DNA from: a bacterium
GTDB taxonomy: Bacteria > UBP6 > UBA1177
Assembly: GCA_017961325.1 (NCBI GenBank)
Contig: JAGCXM010000015.1
Span: 73,408 to 137,407 of the forward strand
DNA length: 64,000 nucleotides
Direction of reading: 5' to 3'
This document shows, piece after piece, positions 19,116-28,566 of the stretch. The notes below the pieces were generated by a model. The model did not search any database. It was not told the DNA's origin and saw only the letters and a list, made by a program, of their open reading frames with translations. Positions within the stretch are counted from its first letter, which is position 1, and each line of letters begins with the position of its first letter. A program made the translations under genes and the position numbers.

Positions 19116-20192
19116 TCATAAAAAAAACAGTTCCACGGCTTTCTGCTTGAAGTGATTCCAGTCAAAAAGCGAAGCTCTTTCCGAGACTTCATTTCTAAGC
19201 GAAAAATCGGGGTTCTCGGCGAAATTTTTAATAAAATCGGATAGTTTCCCGTCTTCATAAAATAAGCCGGCAAATTTATCCTGCGGAAAAATCTCAGGAT
19301 AACTCAATCTTTTCGGCAGAACCGGAATCACTCCGGCCGAAGCCGCTTCAAGAACGCTTATTCCGAAAAATTCGTGTTTTGAAGTGACCGGTAGAATGTC
19401 GCAGCCGGCAATCAGAGACTTGTAATCATCGTATTTTTCAACATAACCGAATGAAATTATTTCATTTTTCAGTTTTTCACGTGCAACTTCGAAAATTCCG
19501 GGACTCGTCGATTTTTCTTCGCCGGCAACGACAAGCTGAAAATTGATCCCAGCTTCTTTCAGACGAAACATCGTCCCGAAAAAAGTTTCAGGATCCTTGT
19601 CGTATTCCCAGCGGTGATTCCATAATATTCTCAGCACGTTACCTTTAGCAGTTTCTGATTTTGGAATCATATTCACCCCCGGATAAAGCACTTTCGATTT
19701 TTTGTAAATTCCATCGATTCTGCCAGTCAGCCTGTGATCCGGAAAAGAGCGGAGAAAACCTTCCAAAGCGGTAAAAAAACTCTCTCTGTTAAATTCCGAA
19801 TTGAAAAGCGCAGTATCGGAAACAAGAGCCGAAGTGAAGTTGATGAAAGAGTAGTGCATATCGGTTTTTGAAGGTTCCCTGTCGTCTTCAGACCAGGGAT
19901 AGGCCAGTTGGTTTTCGTGAAAATAAGTAACGAAGCGTGTTTCAGGCATTTTCGGCAGGACAAGCGACTTCAGAAGCGCCGTGTCGGTAAGCGACGAAGC
20001 AACAATCGTATCGAATTTTTCTCCGCTTTTTTCGATCATCCCTGCAAACGTGACGGCAGAACCGTGCATGCGCCACTTCCAGTGCCGGCCTTGAAGCACA
20101 AACAGCTGAATTTGTTCAGGAAAACATTTTATGAAACCGTCGGCGAAATATTTGTGGCTGCCTGAATAGTAAGGCTCGAGAAAGGCAAACAT
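19116..20192 (-). CDS. tRNA-queuosine alpha-mannosyltransferase-like glycosyltransferase (QTMAN/GTDC1 family, DUF3524)
   Basis: 358 residues from ATG 20192, which overlaps the TGA of the upstream gene by one base (TGATG); a GTG three bases earlier is disfavoured. The N-terminus (FAFLEPYYSGSHK) and HWKWRM match the DUF3524 domain of animal GTDC1. The C-terminal GT4 Rossmann domain carries NHRWEYDKDPETFF and HEFFGISVLEAASAG, the nucleotide-sugar binding region. Animal QTMAN transfers mannose from GDP-mannose to queuosine in tRNA-Asp. By homology this protein may glycosylate a queuosine-type base or another acceptor; that is inference. ManC, which makes GDP-mannose, is encoded elsewhere in the window (61570-62622). 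Confidence 0.83.
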   Translation of the reverse strand: MFAFLEPYYSGSHKYFADGFIKCFPEQIQLFVLQGRHWKWRMHGSAVTFAGMIEKSGEKFDTIVASSLTDTALLKSLVLPKMPETRFVTYFHENQLAYPWSEDDREPSKTDMHYSFINFTSALVSDTALFNSEFNRESFFTALEGFLRSFPDHRLTGRIDGIYKKSKVLYPGVNMIPKSETAKGNVLRILWNHRWEYDKDPETFFGTMFRLKEAGINFQLVVAGEEKSTSPGIFEVAREKLKNEIISFGYVEKYDDYKSLIAGCDILPVTSKHEFFGISVLEAASAGVIPVLPKRLSYPEIFPQDKFAGLFYEDGKLSDFIKNFAENPDFSLRNEVSERASLFDWNHFKQKAVELFFL

Positions 20193-21307
20193 CACTTCTC
20201 CGCAGAGTCTCCGGAAGAAACCTCAGGCTTTTCACCGTTGTAGAAATCGGACGCCTTGTATCTTTTAAGAACTTCGTCCAGAACGATTTTAAGCATTGCA
20301 AAAAGCGGAACCGCCGTGAGCACACCTAAAAAACCGCCTATTTCTGCTCCGGCGAAAAGGGCGATAATGACGAAAACCGGATTTACGTTCACTTTCTTGC
20401 CTACAATGTTGGGAGTTATGAAAATGGTGTCGCAAACCTGAATTATCACGAAAATAATCAGGACCTTGAACATTCCTACCGCTCCGCCGCTGATGAGAGC
20501 GAGGATAAGCGAAATTGAAATGCCGGTAAAAAGCCCGACATACGGCACGAAACAGAGCGTACCGATCATAATTCCAAGATTCCCGCCGCCCTTTATTCCG
20601 GCAACCGTGAAAAGAACGGCATAGAGAGAACCGAGAACTATGCATACCGTAAGCTGACCGCGGATGAATCCTGAGAAAATTTTGTCGAATCTGAGTATCC
20701 AATCTTTCGCCGAAGGCTGGATTTTAGGCGGAATTAGAGAAAAAATAGCCCTGTTGATCGCCTGAAAGCGGGAACTTACGAAGAAGGTTATGACAACAAA
20801 AATCAAAGCGTCGAGTATTAGCGAAATAATTGAAGAAGTCTGCGTCCAGATTACGGAAATGGCTTTGGAAAGGAAAGTCGAAAGTGAAGCGGCATGAGTT
20901 CCTATAGCCGAGACAAGCTCTTCCTGACTGACAAGTTCGCTCAAATTCACATCGAACCTGACAGCCTGCGAATTGGCGAATTCCCAGAGAGACATCATTG
21001 CCGGTTTCATATCAACATTGCTCAGCTGAAGAATGATTTCCGGAAGTATCGCAAGAAGGAGCACTGCAACGACAAGAGCTATCAGCACGATCGAAAGAAT
21101 AGTTGTAAAAGTGCGCGGAATCTTTAGCTTTTTAGAAAAAAAAGCGACTATCGGCTCAATCGCGTCGGCAGTGATGAAAGAGGCTATGAGAATTGAAACC
21201 ATCGTAGGCGCATAGACGAAAGCGAGAACAAAAAGAGCGAGCAGAAGAAGCGGAATCCATCCTTTTCTGTCAAACAGGAATCTGTTTATTTTTTCTTTCG
21301 TAATCAT
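20192..21307 (-). CDS. AI-2E family permease-like membrane protein
   Basis: 371 residues with about eight hydrophobic segments in the PF01594 pattern: two N-terminal helices, a long soluble loop (residues about 105-160), then a cluster of helices with the conserved GGGNLGIMIG and FVPYVGLFTGI region and the PNIVGKKVNVNP loop before the last helices. Members export small molecules, Na+/H+ or AI-2, but most are unassigned. A GGGGG-type RBS precedes the ATG. It sits in the middle of a three-gene minus-strand operon and is translationally coupled to the glycosyltransferase downstream. Substrate not predictable. Confidence 0.88.
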   Translation of the reverse strand: MITKEKINRFLFDRKGWIPLLLLALFVLAFVYAPTMVSILIASFITADAIEPIVAFFSKKLKIPRTFTTILSIVLIALVVAVLLLAILPEIILQLSNVDMKPAMMSLWEFANSQAVRFDVNLSELVSQEELVSAIGTHAASLSTFLSKAISVIWTQTSSIISLILDALIFVVITFFVSSRFQAINRAIFSLIPPKIQPSAKDWILRFDKIFSGFIRGQLTVCIVLGSLYAVLFTVAGIKGGGNLGIMIGTLCFVPYVGLFTGISISLILALISGGAVGMFKVLIIFVIIQVCDTIFITPNIVGKKVNVNPVFVIIALFAGAEIGGFLGVLTAVPLFAMLKIVLDEVLKRYKASDFYNGEKPEVSSGDSAEK

Positions 21308-21322
21308 ATTAACCCCCGGAAA

Positions 21323-21804
21323 TCACGAAAATTTCAGAACAATGTTTCCAGGCACCGGATCCAGTTTTCTGATTTTTACATTTGCCTGTTTCAGCATCAG
21401 TTTCGAGGCTTTAACCGCATCGGTATCGGCGTATTTGTCCGAAAGATAGACGATTTCCGAAATTCCGGCCTGAATTATGGCTTTCGCACACTCGTTGCAG
21501 GGAAAAAGCGCGACGTAAATCGTGCAGCCGCGGAGATTCTGAATCGAATTCAATATCGCGTTGAGTTCCGCGTGAACAACGAAAGGATATTTCGTGTCGA
21601 GATATTCGCCTTCACGCTCCCACGGCAGGGCATCGTCGCCGCAACCTGCCGGAAAACCGTTGTAGCCTACACCGACGATCCGGTGTTCACCGTTCACGAT
21701 GCACGCTCCGACCTGCGTGTTCGGATCTTTCGAGCGCTGTGCGCTGAGCAGTGCAACGCCCATAAAATACTGGTCCCACGAAATGTAATTTTCTCTCTTC
21801 GCCA
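21323..21804 (-). CDS. Deoxycytidylate (dCMP) deaminase, ComEB-like
   Basis: Zn-dependent deaminase converting dCMP to dUMP, precursor of dTMP. The ATG at 21804 was chosen because GGAGG (21813-21809) lies 4 nt upstream; the upstream codons of the open frame are not needed by the family. 160 residues. The zinc motif is complete: His78-Ala-Glu80 and Pro102-Cys103-x-x-Cys106. [13 protein letters not shown] and GYNGFP are typical of dCMP deaminase. First gene of an operon with the AI-2E permease and the glycosyltransferase; no biochemical link among the three is evident. Confidence 0.93.
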
Positions 21805-21854
21805 TGCAGCCTCCGCACAAAAAGATGAAAAACAATCAAAAATCCCGCTATTTT

Positions 21855-21882
21855 CGTATAAAATCTTAAAAAATCAACTCAA
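21855..21882 (-). promoter_or_regulatory. Promoter for the dCMP deaminase operon
   Basis: Minus-strand TTGAGT (21882-21877) and TATACG (21860-21855) with a 16-bp spacer, about 50 bp upstream of the dCMP deaminase ATG. It points away from the next promoter, giving a compact divergent intergenic region. Confidence 0.5.
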
Positions 21883-21906
21883 AATGCGGCAAGATTTCCC
21901 TTTTGC

Positions 21907-21934
21907 TTGCAAAAAAAGTGATTCCGTTTATTAT
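21907..21934 (+). promoter_or_regulatory. Promoter for the exported-protein block starting at 21988
   Basis: TTGCAA at 21907-21912 and TATTAT at 21929-21934 have a 16-bp spacer; a perfect TATAAT overlaps at 21932-21937 with a 19-bp spacer. Either gives a start about 40 bp upstream of the GTG at 21988. Confidence 0.5.
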
Positions 21935-21987
21935 AATAGGTCTGTTTTTTGCAGATTGTTTTATGATATTGAAATATTGAGGACAAA

Positions 21988-23043
21988 GTGAAAAAGAAAT
22001 TTTTAATTGCTTTTTTCGTGTTGCTTGCCTGTTTCGGACTTTCGGCACTCACGCCGGCTTTTCCGGCAGTTCAGTTTTTAGTCGCCGACGACGATGAAGA
22101 CGAGGATGAGGAAGAGTCCTCCTCGAACGAAGAAACTGCAGAGGATGAAACTTTCGAAAGCTCGAGAAACTCTGAAGATGAAGAAGAAATCGAAGAAAAA
22201 TCCGAGCCGGAAGAAGATCCTTTTGCGAAATCTGGTTCAAAACCGAAAAAGAAAAAAGACGATTTCGCCACGGAAGAATCCGATTCCGAAGAAGACGATT
22301 TTGTCGTTGAAAAACGTGAAAAAGGTGTCGTACACCACCATAAGGAACCGGATTTGGGCAAAGTCGTCGTTTCGACCTACCTTTATACCGAGGCGTCAGT
22401 TCGTTCCAAAAAACTGTTCGAACTTTACAAAAACGACGATCTCGTAATTCTCGAAGAGGTCAACGACTTCTATAAAGTTGAATTTCTGGGCAAATCGGGT
22501 TGGGTTCCGCGTAATGATGTCATACTCGAAAAATGGTATACTTACAGGATTTCACTTGAACTTTCCGGCGGAATCGCCGGCGGAGCGGGAGACTTCAAAG
22601 GAATCGACATCTTCGGAAACTACACTCTCAAGCTCAATGTTTCCATAATTCAGGATTTTATCGTAGGAATCGAAGGAAGAATGCTTTCGTTTGACAGGGA
22701 CAACCTCTACTACGGCGGCGGTCTCATGCTCAGATACTACATTCACGGCCTGAGAACGAAGAAAACAAGAAGCGCTGTCAGTGCGTCTGCAGGTTTCCTC
22801 GGCGGAATCGAACGCATCGAAGACAACACTCAGCAGAACAACTCACTGTACCGTTTCTTCGGCGGTCCGTATGCAAGCGTTTCACTCGACTACTTTTTCA
22901 GAGTCTGGGAATACATTGCAATCGGAATCGGCGGCGACTTCAATTATCTTAAAGTCTACGGTTCCTTCAGAGGTATGGACAAGACCGAACAGCTTTTCCA
23001 AGGCGGCGGACACCTTACTTTGATGTTTAATGTGATGAGGTAA
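21988..23043 (+). CDS. Exported protein: acidic linker, SH3-like domain and outer-membrane barrel-like C-terminus
   Basis: GTG start at 21988 with GAGGA about 5 nt upstream, giving a signal peptide ([20 protein letters not shown]). Residues about 33-110 are an extremely acidic Ser/Glu/Asp linker. Residues about 125-185 look like a bacterial SH3 domain ([30 protein letters not shown]), which usually binds peptidoglycan or peptides. Residues 190-351 show alternating amphipathic strands with Gly and aromatic residues and end with a strand finishing FNVMR, as in 8-strand outer-membrane beta barrels. First gene of a tightly spaced block of exported proteins; the next starts 4 bp later. Confidence 0.8.
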   Translation: MKKKFLIAFFVLLACFGLSALTPAFPAVQFLVADDDEDEDEEESSSNEETAEDETFESSRNSEDEEEIEEKSEPEEDPFAKSGSKPKKKKDDFATEESDSEEDDFVVEKREKGVVHHHKEPDLGKVVVSTYLYTEASVRSKKLFELYKNDDLVILEEVNDFYKVEFLGKSGWVPRNDVILEKWYTYRISLELSGGIAGGAGDFKGIDIFGNYTLKLNVSIIQDFIVGIEGRMLSFDRDNLYYGGGLMLRYYIHGLRTKKTRSAVSASAGFLGGIERIEDNTQQNNSLYRFFGGPYASVSLDYFFRVWEYIAIGIGGDFNYLKVYGSFRGMDKTEQLFQGGGHLTLMFNVMR

Positions 23044-23047
23044 CGAT

Positions 23048-25921
23048 ATGAAAAAATTCTCGTTGATTTTTTCCACTTTTCTGCTTGCTTTAACGGCCTG
23101 TACGCCCAAAACAAGCCACTTCGACATCGAATGCAGCACCTTTGAAGACTGCGATCTCGGTGAAAAGTGTTTCGAAGCGCAATGCGTCAACAACCTCATG
23201 GAACCAAAGAATCCGCTCGATGAAAAAGAGGAGTTCGGCGGAATCGAATACGTTACGAACAAAATTTTCTATCAGGGCAGAGTAAGTCTTCCGGAAGGAT
23301 TCATAATTCCGTTCGCAAACCTTCAGGTTCAATACGGCAGAAACAACCTCGTTCAGAACGTTGATGCGGTAAACGGAACTTTCTGGGTCCGCTCCAACGT
23401 CGTCGGAACGACACTCTTCACGCTGAAGACGAACTATGAAGACGAAAGCAAGAATGTTCCGATAATGCTCACTGTTTTCCCGTCAAACGGCGAAAATTAC
23501 TTCAAGAGAAAACACGTTGAATTCAGCGTCCGCGAAACCGCAGCAGCCCTCATTTTCCTTCAGCCGGGCATCGCTACGACCGTAAATCCGCTTTACAACG
23601 CGGCACTTCTTGAAAGAATCCGCGGACTTAAAGCGACAAAAACCTTGATCAGAATTCTTAAAGACAAAATGGTAAGCATCTCTCCGAGCATCATAGTCGC
23701 AGGCGACATAGACGTTCAAAACGCCATTGCTGCGGCAGTTTACGAACTTTACAACGAAACGGCATCCGTCATCGAAAACAAGGAGAGCGCCGCTGCGACA
23801 AAGAACGCCTCAAAACGCGATCTCACGGTCACGCAGGACGATCTTACCGAAACTTTCCATCATTCAGTCGTCAGAGATACGCCGAAAGAGGCGAGCAGCG
23901 AAGAAATAGACAAGGTTTTCGTAAAATATTTCAACGAAAACGGTTCATCGGTAAAGACCTACAACTCTCAGCCGAGATGGGCTTATTTTTACGTCGACGC
24001 AATGCCGGTGGTTCCGCTTCTTCCTACAGACATAGCCGACAACGGTATCGACGAAAACGCGATGCCGGCCCTTATCGTTCCGCCGACGAGATATGTTTCG
24101 CCGAAACTCCGAGCACTTATTCAAACCTACATCACGCAGAACGAAGACTATCTGACCGAAAAACTTATCGTCGAAGGACAGCCGAACAGAATGGCATCGG
24201 AGATTGCCACATATTTTGAAGAAACTACTGAAACGGAAAAAACGCAGCTCAGATACAAAAACAACGAGATAAAAGAAGGAATTCTGGCAAGTTACGTTCC
24301 GGCGCAGGACAGCGGAAACATGCTCAACAGAGCGATGGATCCGATCTGGGCGACATATTTTTCCCAGATAATGCTGCCGCTAGTTATGATTTCAGCAGAC
24401 ATCAACGACAACTTCCTGAATATACTGATGAGTTACGACAGAACCGTCAACAAGGGTCTTGCAAGTCATCCGGTAAACGTTGTAGCAAGAGGAATCCGCG
24501 AACGCGGTATCGGACAGCGCGTCAACGACTTCATGAAAACGAGAAAGTCCTCCTTCATGACCAATCTTTATGACGACGATCTTTATATAAAAGTCATGGA
24601 AGTCATCGTAAATTCCTTCTCCGGCGACACGAAAAGCAGCAAGTCGTTCCTGCAGGACGTCAGTCAGGCGACTAACAGCGAATCCTATATGCTTCAGCTT
24701 CAAAAAGTGACTGATCTTGTTTTCAAAAAACTGACTCCCGCCGACACAGTCAAGCTTTTCCGCGGCATCGATCAGCCGATCATCGATTTTACGAACGAAA
24801 TATTCAATCCGGAACACACTCCCGGCGAGGATATTTATTATTTCAATGAAACAAACGATGAGTCGACCGACACGGATCCTGACGAAGAAACCGAACCCTA
24901 TCCGACGGACGAGAACATCTGCAGCAGCAGTACATGCCGCTGCAGCGAAGACGATATTCCGGGCTGTATGGTTGAAATCAATGCAGCCGACAAGGTTTTC
25001 ATAATGGGAAGCGAAACCGGCGAATCGTTCAACATGGAACAGCCGAAACACAGAATTACGATGTACAAAGACTTCCTTATCGACAGATATGAAGTTACGG
25101 TCGCTCAATACAAGAAATTTTTGAACGATCCGCAGAACAAGGCATGGCGTCCGGAAAACGCGACGAAAACAGACGATGAATTCGGTCTTGAAAAATGCTA
25201 CGGCAACGAGAAATACCTTGAAGAGTGGTCCGGAAAATACAGTTCAGAAAAATACAAAGGCGGCGCAAAGGACAAAATGCCGGTTACGAGCGTATGCTGG
25301 TATGCGGCAAACGCTTACTGCAAATGGGCCGGCAAACGTCTTCCGACCGAAGAAGAGTGGGAATTCGCGGCAAAGACGAGAAGCGACTGCCTGTGCTCCG
25401 TATCAGACGAAGAAGAATGCACGAAGGAATGCCCTGACCTGCCGTGGGAAGATTCCACGATCGAAGGGTGGCTGAACAGCGTAAGTTTCCTTGAAGGCGC
25501 CGACATTCCGTACAAATCGAACTACCGCGGCAGTACGGATCCTTACGAACCGAGCAAAGAACTTGAAAAACTCGTTTCGGCCGACGATCTGCTTATCGCC
25601 TACCCGGAACCTCATGTATCGCCCGTCGGATACTTCAACGGCACGCGCTACGATGCGTTCGGAACAAAAGACGCAAAGAGTCCGACCGGACTTTACGATA
25701 TGGCCGGAAACGCCGAAGAGTGGGTCTCGACAAGATTTTTCTACTATTCAGACCTTTTTCAGGGCGGAGTTCCGCTTCCTATCGGAGATCAGAGAACAGT
25801 CCGCGGAGGAAGCTGGAAAACATCGAGAAGACTAATACGATCGACTTACAGACGCGGCGTAAATCCGCAGTACAGTTCCAATTCGATCGGCTTCAGATGT
25901 GCAAAAGATATAACAGATTAA
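23048..25921 (+). CDS. Lipoprotein with C-terminal formylglycine-generating-enzyme-like (SUMF1/FGE-sulfatase) domain
   Basis: 957 residues. Lipobox LLALTAC; the N-terminal 600 residues match nothing recognised and contain a strand-rich part then a mostly helical part. A short Asp/Thr-rich linker and a Cys cluster ([16 protein letters not shown], about residue 620-636) lead into the FGE-sulfatase fold: [64 protein letters not shown] and the terminal SIGFRCA. The Cys pair that makes formylglycine in true FGE is not evident, so a structural, binding or other PvdO/EgtB-like role is more likely. Surface anchored. The ORF downstream starts 13 bp later. Confidence 0.85.
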   Translation: MKKFSLIFSTFLLALTACTPKTSHFDIECSTFEDCDLGEKCFEAQCVNNLMEPKNPLDEKEEFGGIEYVTNKIFYQGRVSLPEGFIIPFANLQVQYGRNNLVQNVDAVNGTFWVRSNVVGTTLFTLKTNYEDESKNVPIMLTVFPSNGENYFKRKHVEFSVRETAAALIFLQPGIATTVNPLYNAALLERIRGLKATKTLIRILKDKMVSISPSIIVAGDIDVQNAIAAAVYELYNETASVIENKESAAATKNASKRDLTVTQDDLTETFHHSVVRDTPKEASSEEIDKVFVKYFNENGSSVKTYNSQPRWAYFYVDAMPVVPLLPTDIADNGIDENAMPALIVPPTRYVSPKLRALIQTYITQNEDYLTEKLIVEGQPNRMASEIATYFEETTETEKTQLRYKNNEIKEGILASYVPAQDSGNMLNRAMDPIWATYFSQIMLPLVMISADINDNFLNILMSYDRTVNKGLASHPVNVVARGIRERGIGQRVNDFMKTRKSSFMTNLYDDDLYIKVMEVIVNSFSGDTKSSKSFLQDVSQATNSESYMLQLQKVTDLVFKKLTPADTVKLFRGIDQPIIDFTNEIFNPEHTPGEDIYYFNETNDESTDTDPDEETEPYPTDENICSSSTCRCSEDDIPGCMVEINAADKVFIMGSETGESFNMEQPKHRITMYKDFLIDRYEVTVAQYKKFLNDPQNKAWRPENATKTDDEFGLEKCYGNEKYLEEWSGKYSSEKYKGGAKDKMPVTSVCWYAANAYCKWAGKRLPTEEEWEFAAKTRSDCLCSVSDEEECTKECPDLPWEDSTIEGWLNSVSFLEGADIPYKSNYRGSTDPYEPSKELEKLVSADDLLIAYPEPHVSPVGYFNGTRYDAFGTKDAKSPTGLYDMAGNAEEWVSTRFFYYSDLFQGGVPLPIGDQRTVRGGSWKTSRRLIRSTYRRGVNPQYSSNSIGFRCAKDITD

Positions 25922-25934
25922 TATAGGTGCAGCG

Positions 25935-27260
25935 ATGAAGAAAATTGTTTATTCATTGTTCTTATCGGTTATTTTTATAGCGGTTTTACCGATAAGTGCC
26001 GAAATAGTGCGCGACGGCGACGAGTGGCGCATCTACGACGAGCAGTATTCTGACGAAATCGAATTCGAATACCGCGACATTCTGATTCCTCACAACAAAT
26101 GGGGAACTGACGGCTGGTGGCCCGGATGCAGCGGCATCATCCCGCTAAGCCTCAAATTCAATGTCGAATACGGTGCCGAAATGGGTGCTAAAATGAAGGG
26201 ACGTGCTAAAGCGCAGTGGCCCGAATCGGTCAAGGTTTTCTTTGAGGGTACCGAAGACGGCGGTTTTGCCGACATATTTTACGGCATAAACATGGAGGCT
26301 CTCTGGAAAAACTGCTACTCCGGTGAAGAAAACGAACTCAGCAAGTGGCTCAACTTCGACCTCAGTTTTTCCGATGAAAAAACCTTTTATCCGTTCCTGC
26401 TTGACGGCAATGTCGACAATCCCGTTTCAATGGAAGACAGCGTCGATCATTTCCAGCTTTACGAAGGAACGCTTGCCGATATGGTCGGCGGCAGCTGCGG
26501 TCTCAATATCCCGCTGATCGGCGACGTATGCAGCCTCATCCACTTCAACTTCGAACTTGACGGCAAAATGTATGTCGAAATGTTCGGCAGCAGAATCGCC
26601 ATCGACGAAAAACAGGAACGGAGCATCTTCTCGGACAACCAATACCTTGTCATCGAACCTCCTGTTGTCGGAACCGTTATGAAAATTCCGATATTCTATG
26701 AATCGAACACTTTCTACAGAATAGAGGTCATCTTCACAGTCACACTCACAATTAAAATACTTGAACTTCAATTCCCGCTCCCGATCACGATACCGATAGT
26801 CCCGGGAACGGAAAAGCTCTGGCAGTACAACTCTCAGGAAGTCGAATTCAATTTCCCGGCTATTTTCATAGAGTCAAGATCGCACAAATTCGCAGATACG
26901 ATGCCGGGCGACGAAGATTATTGGGAATTCGACGTTGAAAACATCGGGACGAGAAACATGGAGGCGAAAGTTGTTTCAAACGATTCCAACTTTATCGTAA
27001 TTCCCGATACGCTCAACATCGAACCGGGTGCAAAATCCTCCGTAACGGTCTTCTTCAAACCTTACGACGTCGGCACGCAGAAAGGAGCCATAACGATTTA
27101 CAGCAACGATCCGGTGGAGCCCGTCACGAGAGTTTCCCTGTTCGGCTACAGCAGTGAAAATGACACGCAGTGGACTCAGGTAATCGAAGGCGACGAACCG
27201 CGCTGGGAAGTTGAAACAACGGAAGGCGGCTGTTCGATTTCCATTATAGGAGGTGAATAA
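25935..27260 (+). CDS. Exported protein with C-terminal ASH/immunoglobulin-like domain
   Basis: 441 residues with a signal peptide ending near PISA. Residues about 20-290 are strand-rich and unassigned, with two Cys pairs. Residues about 310-410 read as an ASPM-SPD2-Hydin-like or choice-of-anchor Ig domain: FDVENIGTRNMEAKV, DTLNIEPGAKSSVTVFFKP and GAITIYSNDPVEP are typical phrases. The stop codon shares one base with the next start (TAATG), so it is translationally coupled to the following FGE-like lipoprotein; the proteins may act together. Function unknown. Confidence 0.8.
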   Translation: MKKIVYSLFLSVIFIAVLPISAEIVRDGDEWRIYDEQYSDEIEFEYRDILIPHNKWGTDGWWPGCSGIIPLSLKFNVEYGAEMGAKMKGRAKAQWPESVKVFFEGTEDGGFADIFYGINMEALWKNCYSGEENELSKWLNFDLSFSDEKTFYPFLLDGNVDNPVSMEDSVDHFQLYEGTLADMVGGSCGLNIPLIGDVCSLIHFNFELDGKMYVEMFGSRIAIDEKQERSIFSDNQYLVIEPPVVGTVMKIPIFYESNTFYRIEVIFTVTLTIKILELQFPLPITIPIVPGTEKLWQYNSQEVEFNFPAIFIESRSHKFADTMPGDEDYWEFDVENIGTRNMEAKVVSNDSNFIVIPDTLNIEPGAKSSVTVFFKPYDVGTQKGAITIYSNDPVEPVTRVSLFGYSSENDTQWTQVIEGDEPRWEVETTEGGCSISIIGGE

Positions 27261-28555
27261 TGCTTGAAATATTGAAGAAAATCCTCGTTTTTTCAGCACT
27301 CCTAGCGCTTTTTACCGCTTGTTTCGAAGAGAGTGAGGAACACCGCCACAAAAAAACCGGTGAAGATTTCGACAACAAAGGCGGCGTTTACAAAGGCGTT
27401 GACGGCATTACCGTTCACATTGAGGAAAATTCTCTGCCCGAAGGAATCGATGTGGTGACGATTTCAGCATATTCGCTCGACACTCCGGCTTTCACCAATG
27501 TTTCAAAGCCGGTCACGAACATATATTCAATCTCTCCGGCAGCGGTTCAGTTTACAAAAAATCTGACCGTCGTAATTTCATACAAGGAAACCGAGTTCCC
27601 GAATCTGCTCGACGAACTCGACCTCAAGCCGTATTTCTCGATGGACAGGCAGACTTTCGAGGTTTTTGACGAAAGTTCCTATGAACTCGACGTTGAAAAC
27701 AACCTCTTTAAAATAAGCACTCCGTTTCTCGGCAACTTCCATATCGGATTTCCTAAAGAAAAGGTCAAACAGGAAGACGCCAATCAGGCCGGTATTGCCG
27801 AAATGGTGCTGATTCCGGCCGGCGAATTCGAATACGGCGCACCTGAAGGTACACCGACGGGACTTTCAGAAGAAGAGGACGGAATGAAACAGTCAGAAGG
27901 AACAAACACCGTTTATCTCTCATCATACTACATAGACAAATACGAGGTTTCAAACAGCCAGTACAAACTCTGTCAGGATGCGGGCGTATGCACCGAGCCT
28001 TACGACGTAACATCTATAATGTATCAGAATTACTACAACAATTCGACATATGCAGGATTTCCGATAATTTGGGTTTCCTACAATCAGGCGGCGACTTTCT
28101 GCCAGTGGGCAGGCAAAAAACTGCCGACCGAAGCCCAGTGGGAAAGAGCTGCGCGCGGCAAAACGATGCGGACTTATCCGTGGGGCGATCAGGATCCTGC
28201 AGACAACATCGAAGCGACGCAGGTCAACTATTCGGCTCTCTTCGGCGACGTCACTTCGGTAATGTGGGGCGAAGACGGTGTTTCACCGAACGGAGTCTAC
28301 AACATGGCGGGAAATGTTGCGGAATGGACCGACACATGGCACAACATTGATTCCTACTACCACAAAAGAACAGATGACGTGGTTGTTCAGGATCCTATCG
28401 GACCGGCCGATTCGCCTACGCAGGAAAAAGTTATCCGCGGCGGCAGCTGGGTTTCACTGAAAGACGAAATAACAACTTATGCAAGAGACAAGGCGTTCCC
28501 CAACTACCGCTACTACAACCTTGGCTTCAGATGCGTTCAGCCTGTCAGCCAATAA
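27260..28555 (+). CDS. Second lipoprotein with formylglycine-generating-enzyme-like domain
   Basis: 431 residues. The ATG overlaps the previous stop and has AGGAGG about 9 nt upstream. Signal peptide with lipobox LFTAC. Residues about 40-160 form a strand-rich domain with ZU5-like phrasing (GITVHIEENSLPEGIDVVTI). Residues about 175-431 are an FGE-sulfatase fold: MVLIPAGEFEYGAPEG, IDKYEVSNSQYKLC, CQWAGKKLPTEAQWERAARG, YPWGDQDP, GVYNMAGNVAEWTD, VIRGGSW and LGFRCV. It is closer to the canonical domain than the 957-residue protein upstream. The catalytic Cys pair of FGE is not apparent. Two such lipoproteins in one block suggest a shared surface role. Confidence 0.87.
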   Translation: MLEILKKILVFSALLALFTACFEESEEHRHKKTGEDFDNKGGVYKGVDGITVHIEENSLPEGIDVVTISAYSLDTPAFTNVSKPVTNIYSISPAAVQFTKNLTVVISYKETEFPNLLDELDLKPYFSMDRQTFEVFDESSYELDVENNLFKISTPFLGNFHIGFPKEKVKQEDANQAGIAEMVLIPAGEFEYGAPEGTPTGLSEEEDGMKQSEGTNTVYLSSYYIDKYEVSNSQYKLCQDAGVCTEPYDVTSIMYQNYYNNSTYAGFPIIWVSYNQAATFCQWAGKKLPTEAQWERAARGKTMRTYPWGDQDPADNIEATQVNYSALFGDVTSVMWGEDGVSPNGVYNMAGNVAEWTDTWHNIDSYYHKRTDDVVVQDPIGPADSPTQEKVIRGGSWVSLKDEITTYARDKAFPNYRYYNLGFRCVQPVSQ

Positions 28556-28566
28556 TGGAGGATCAA

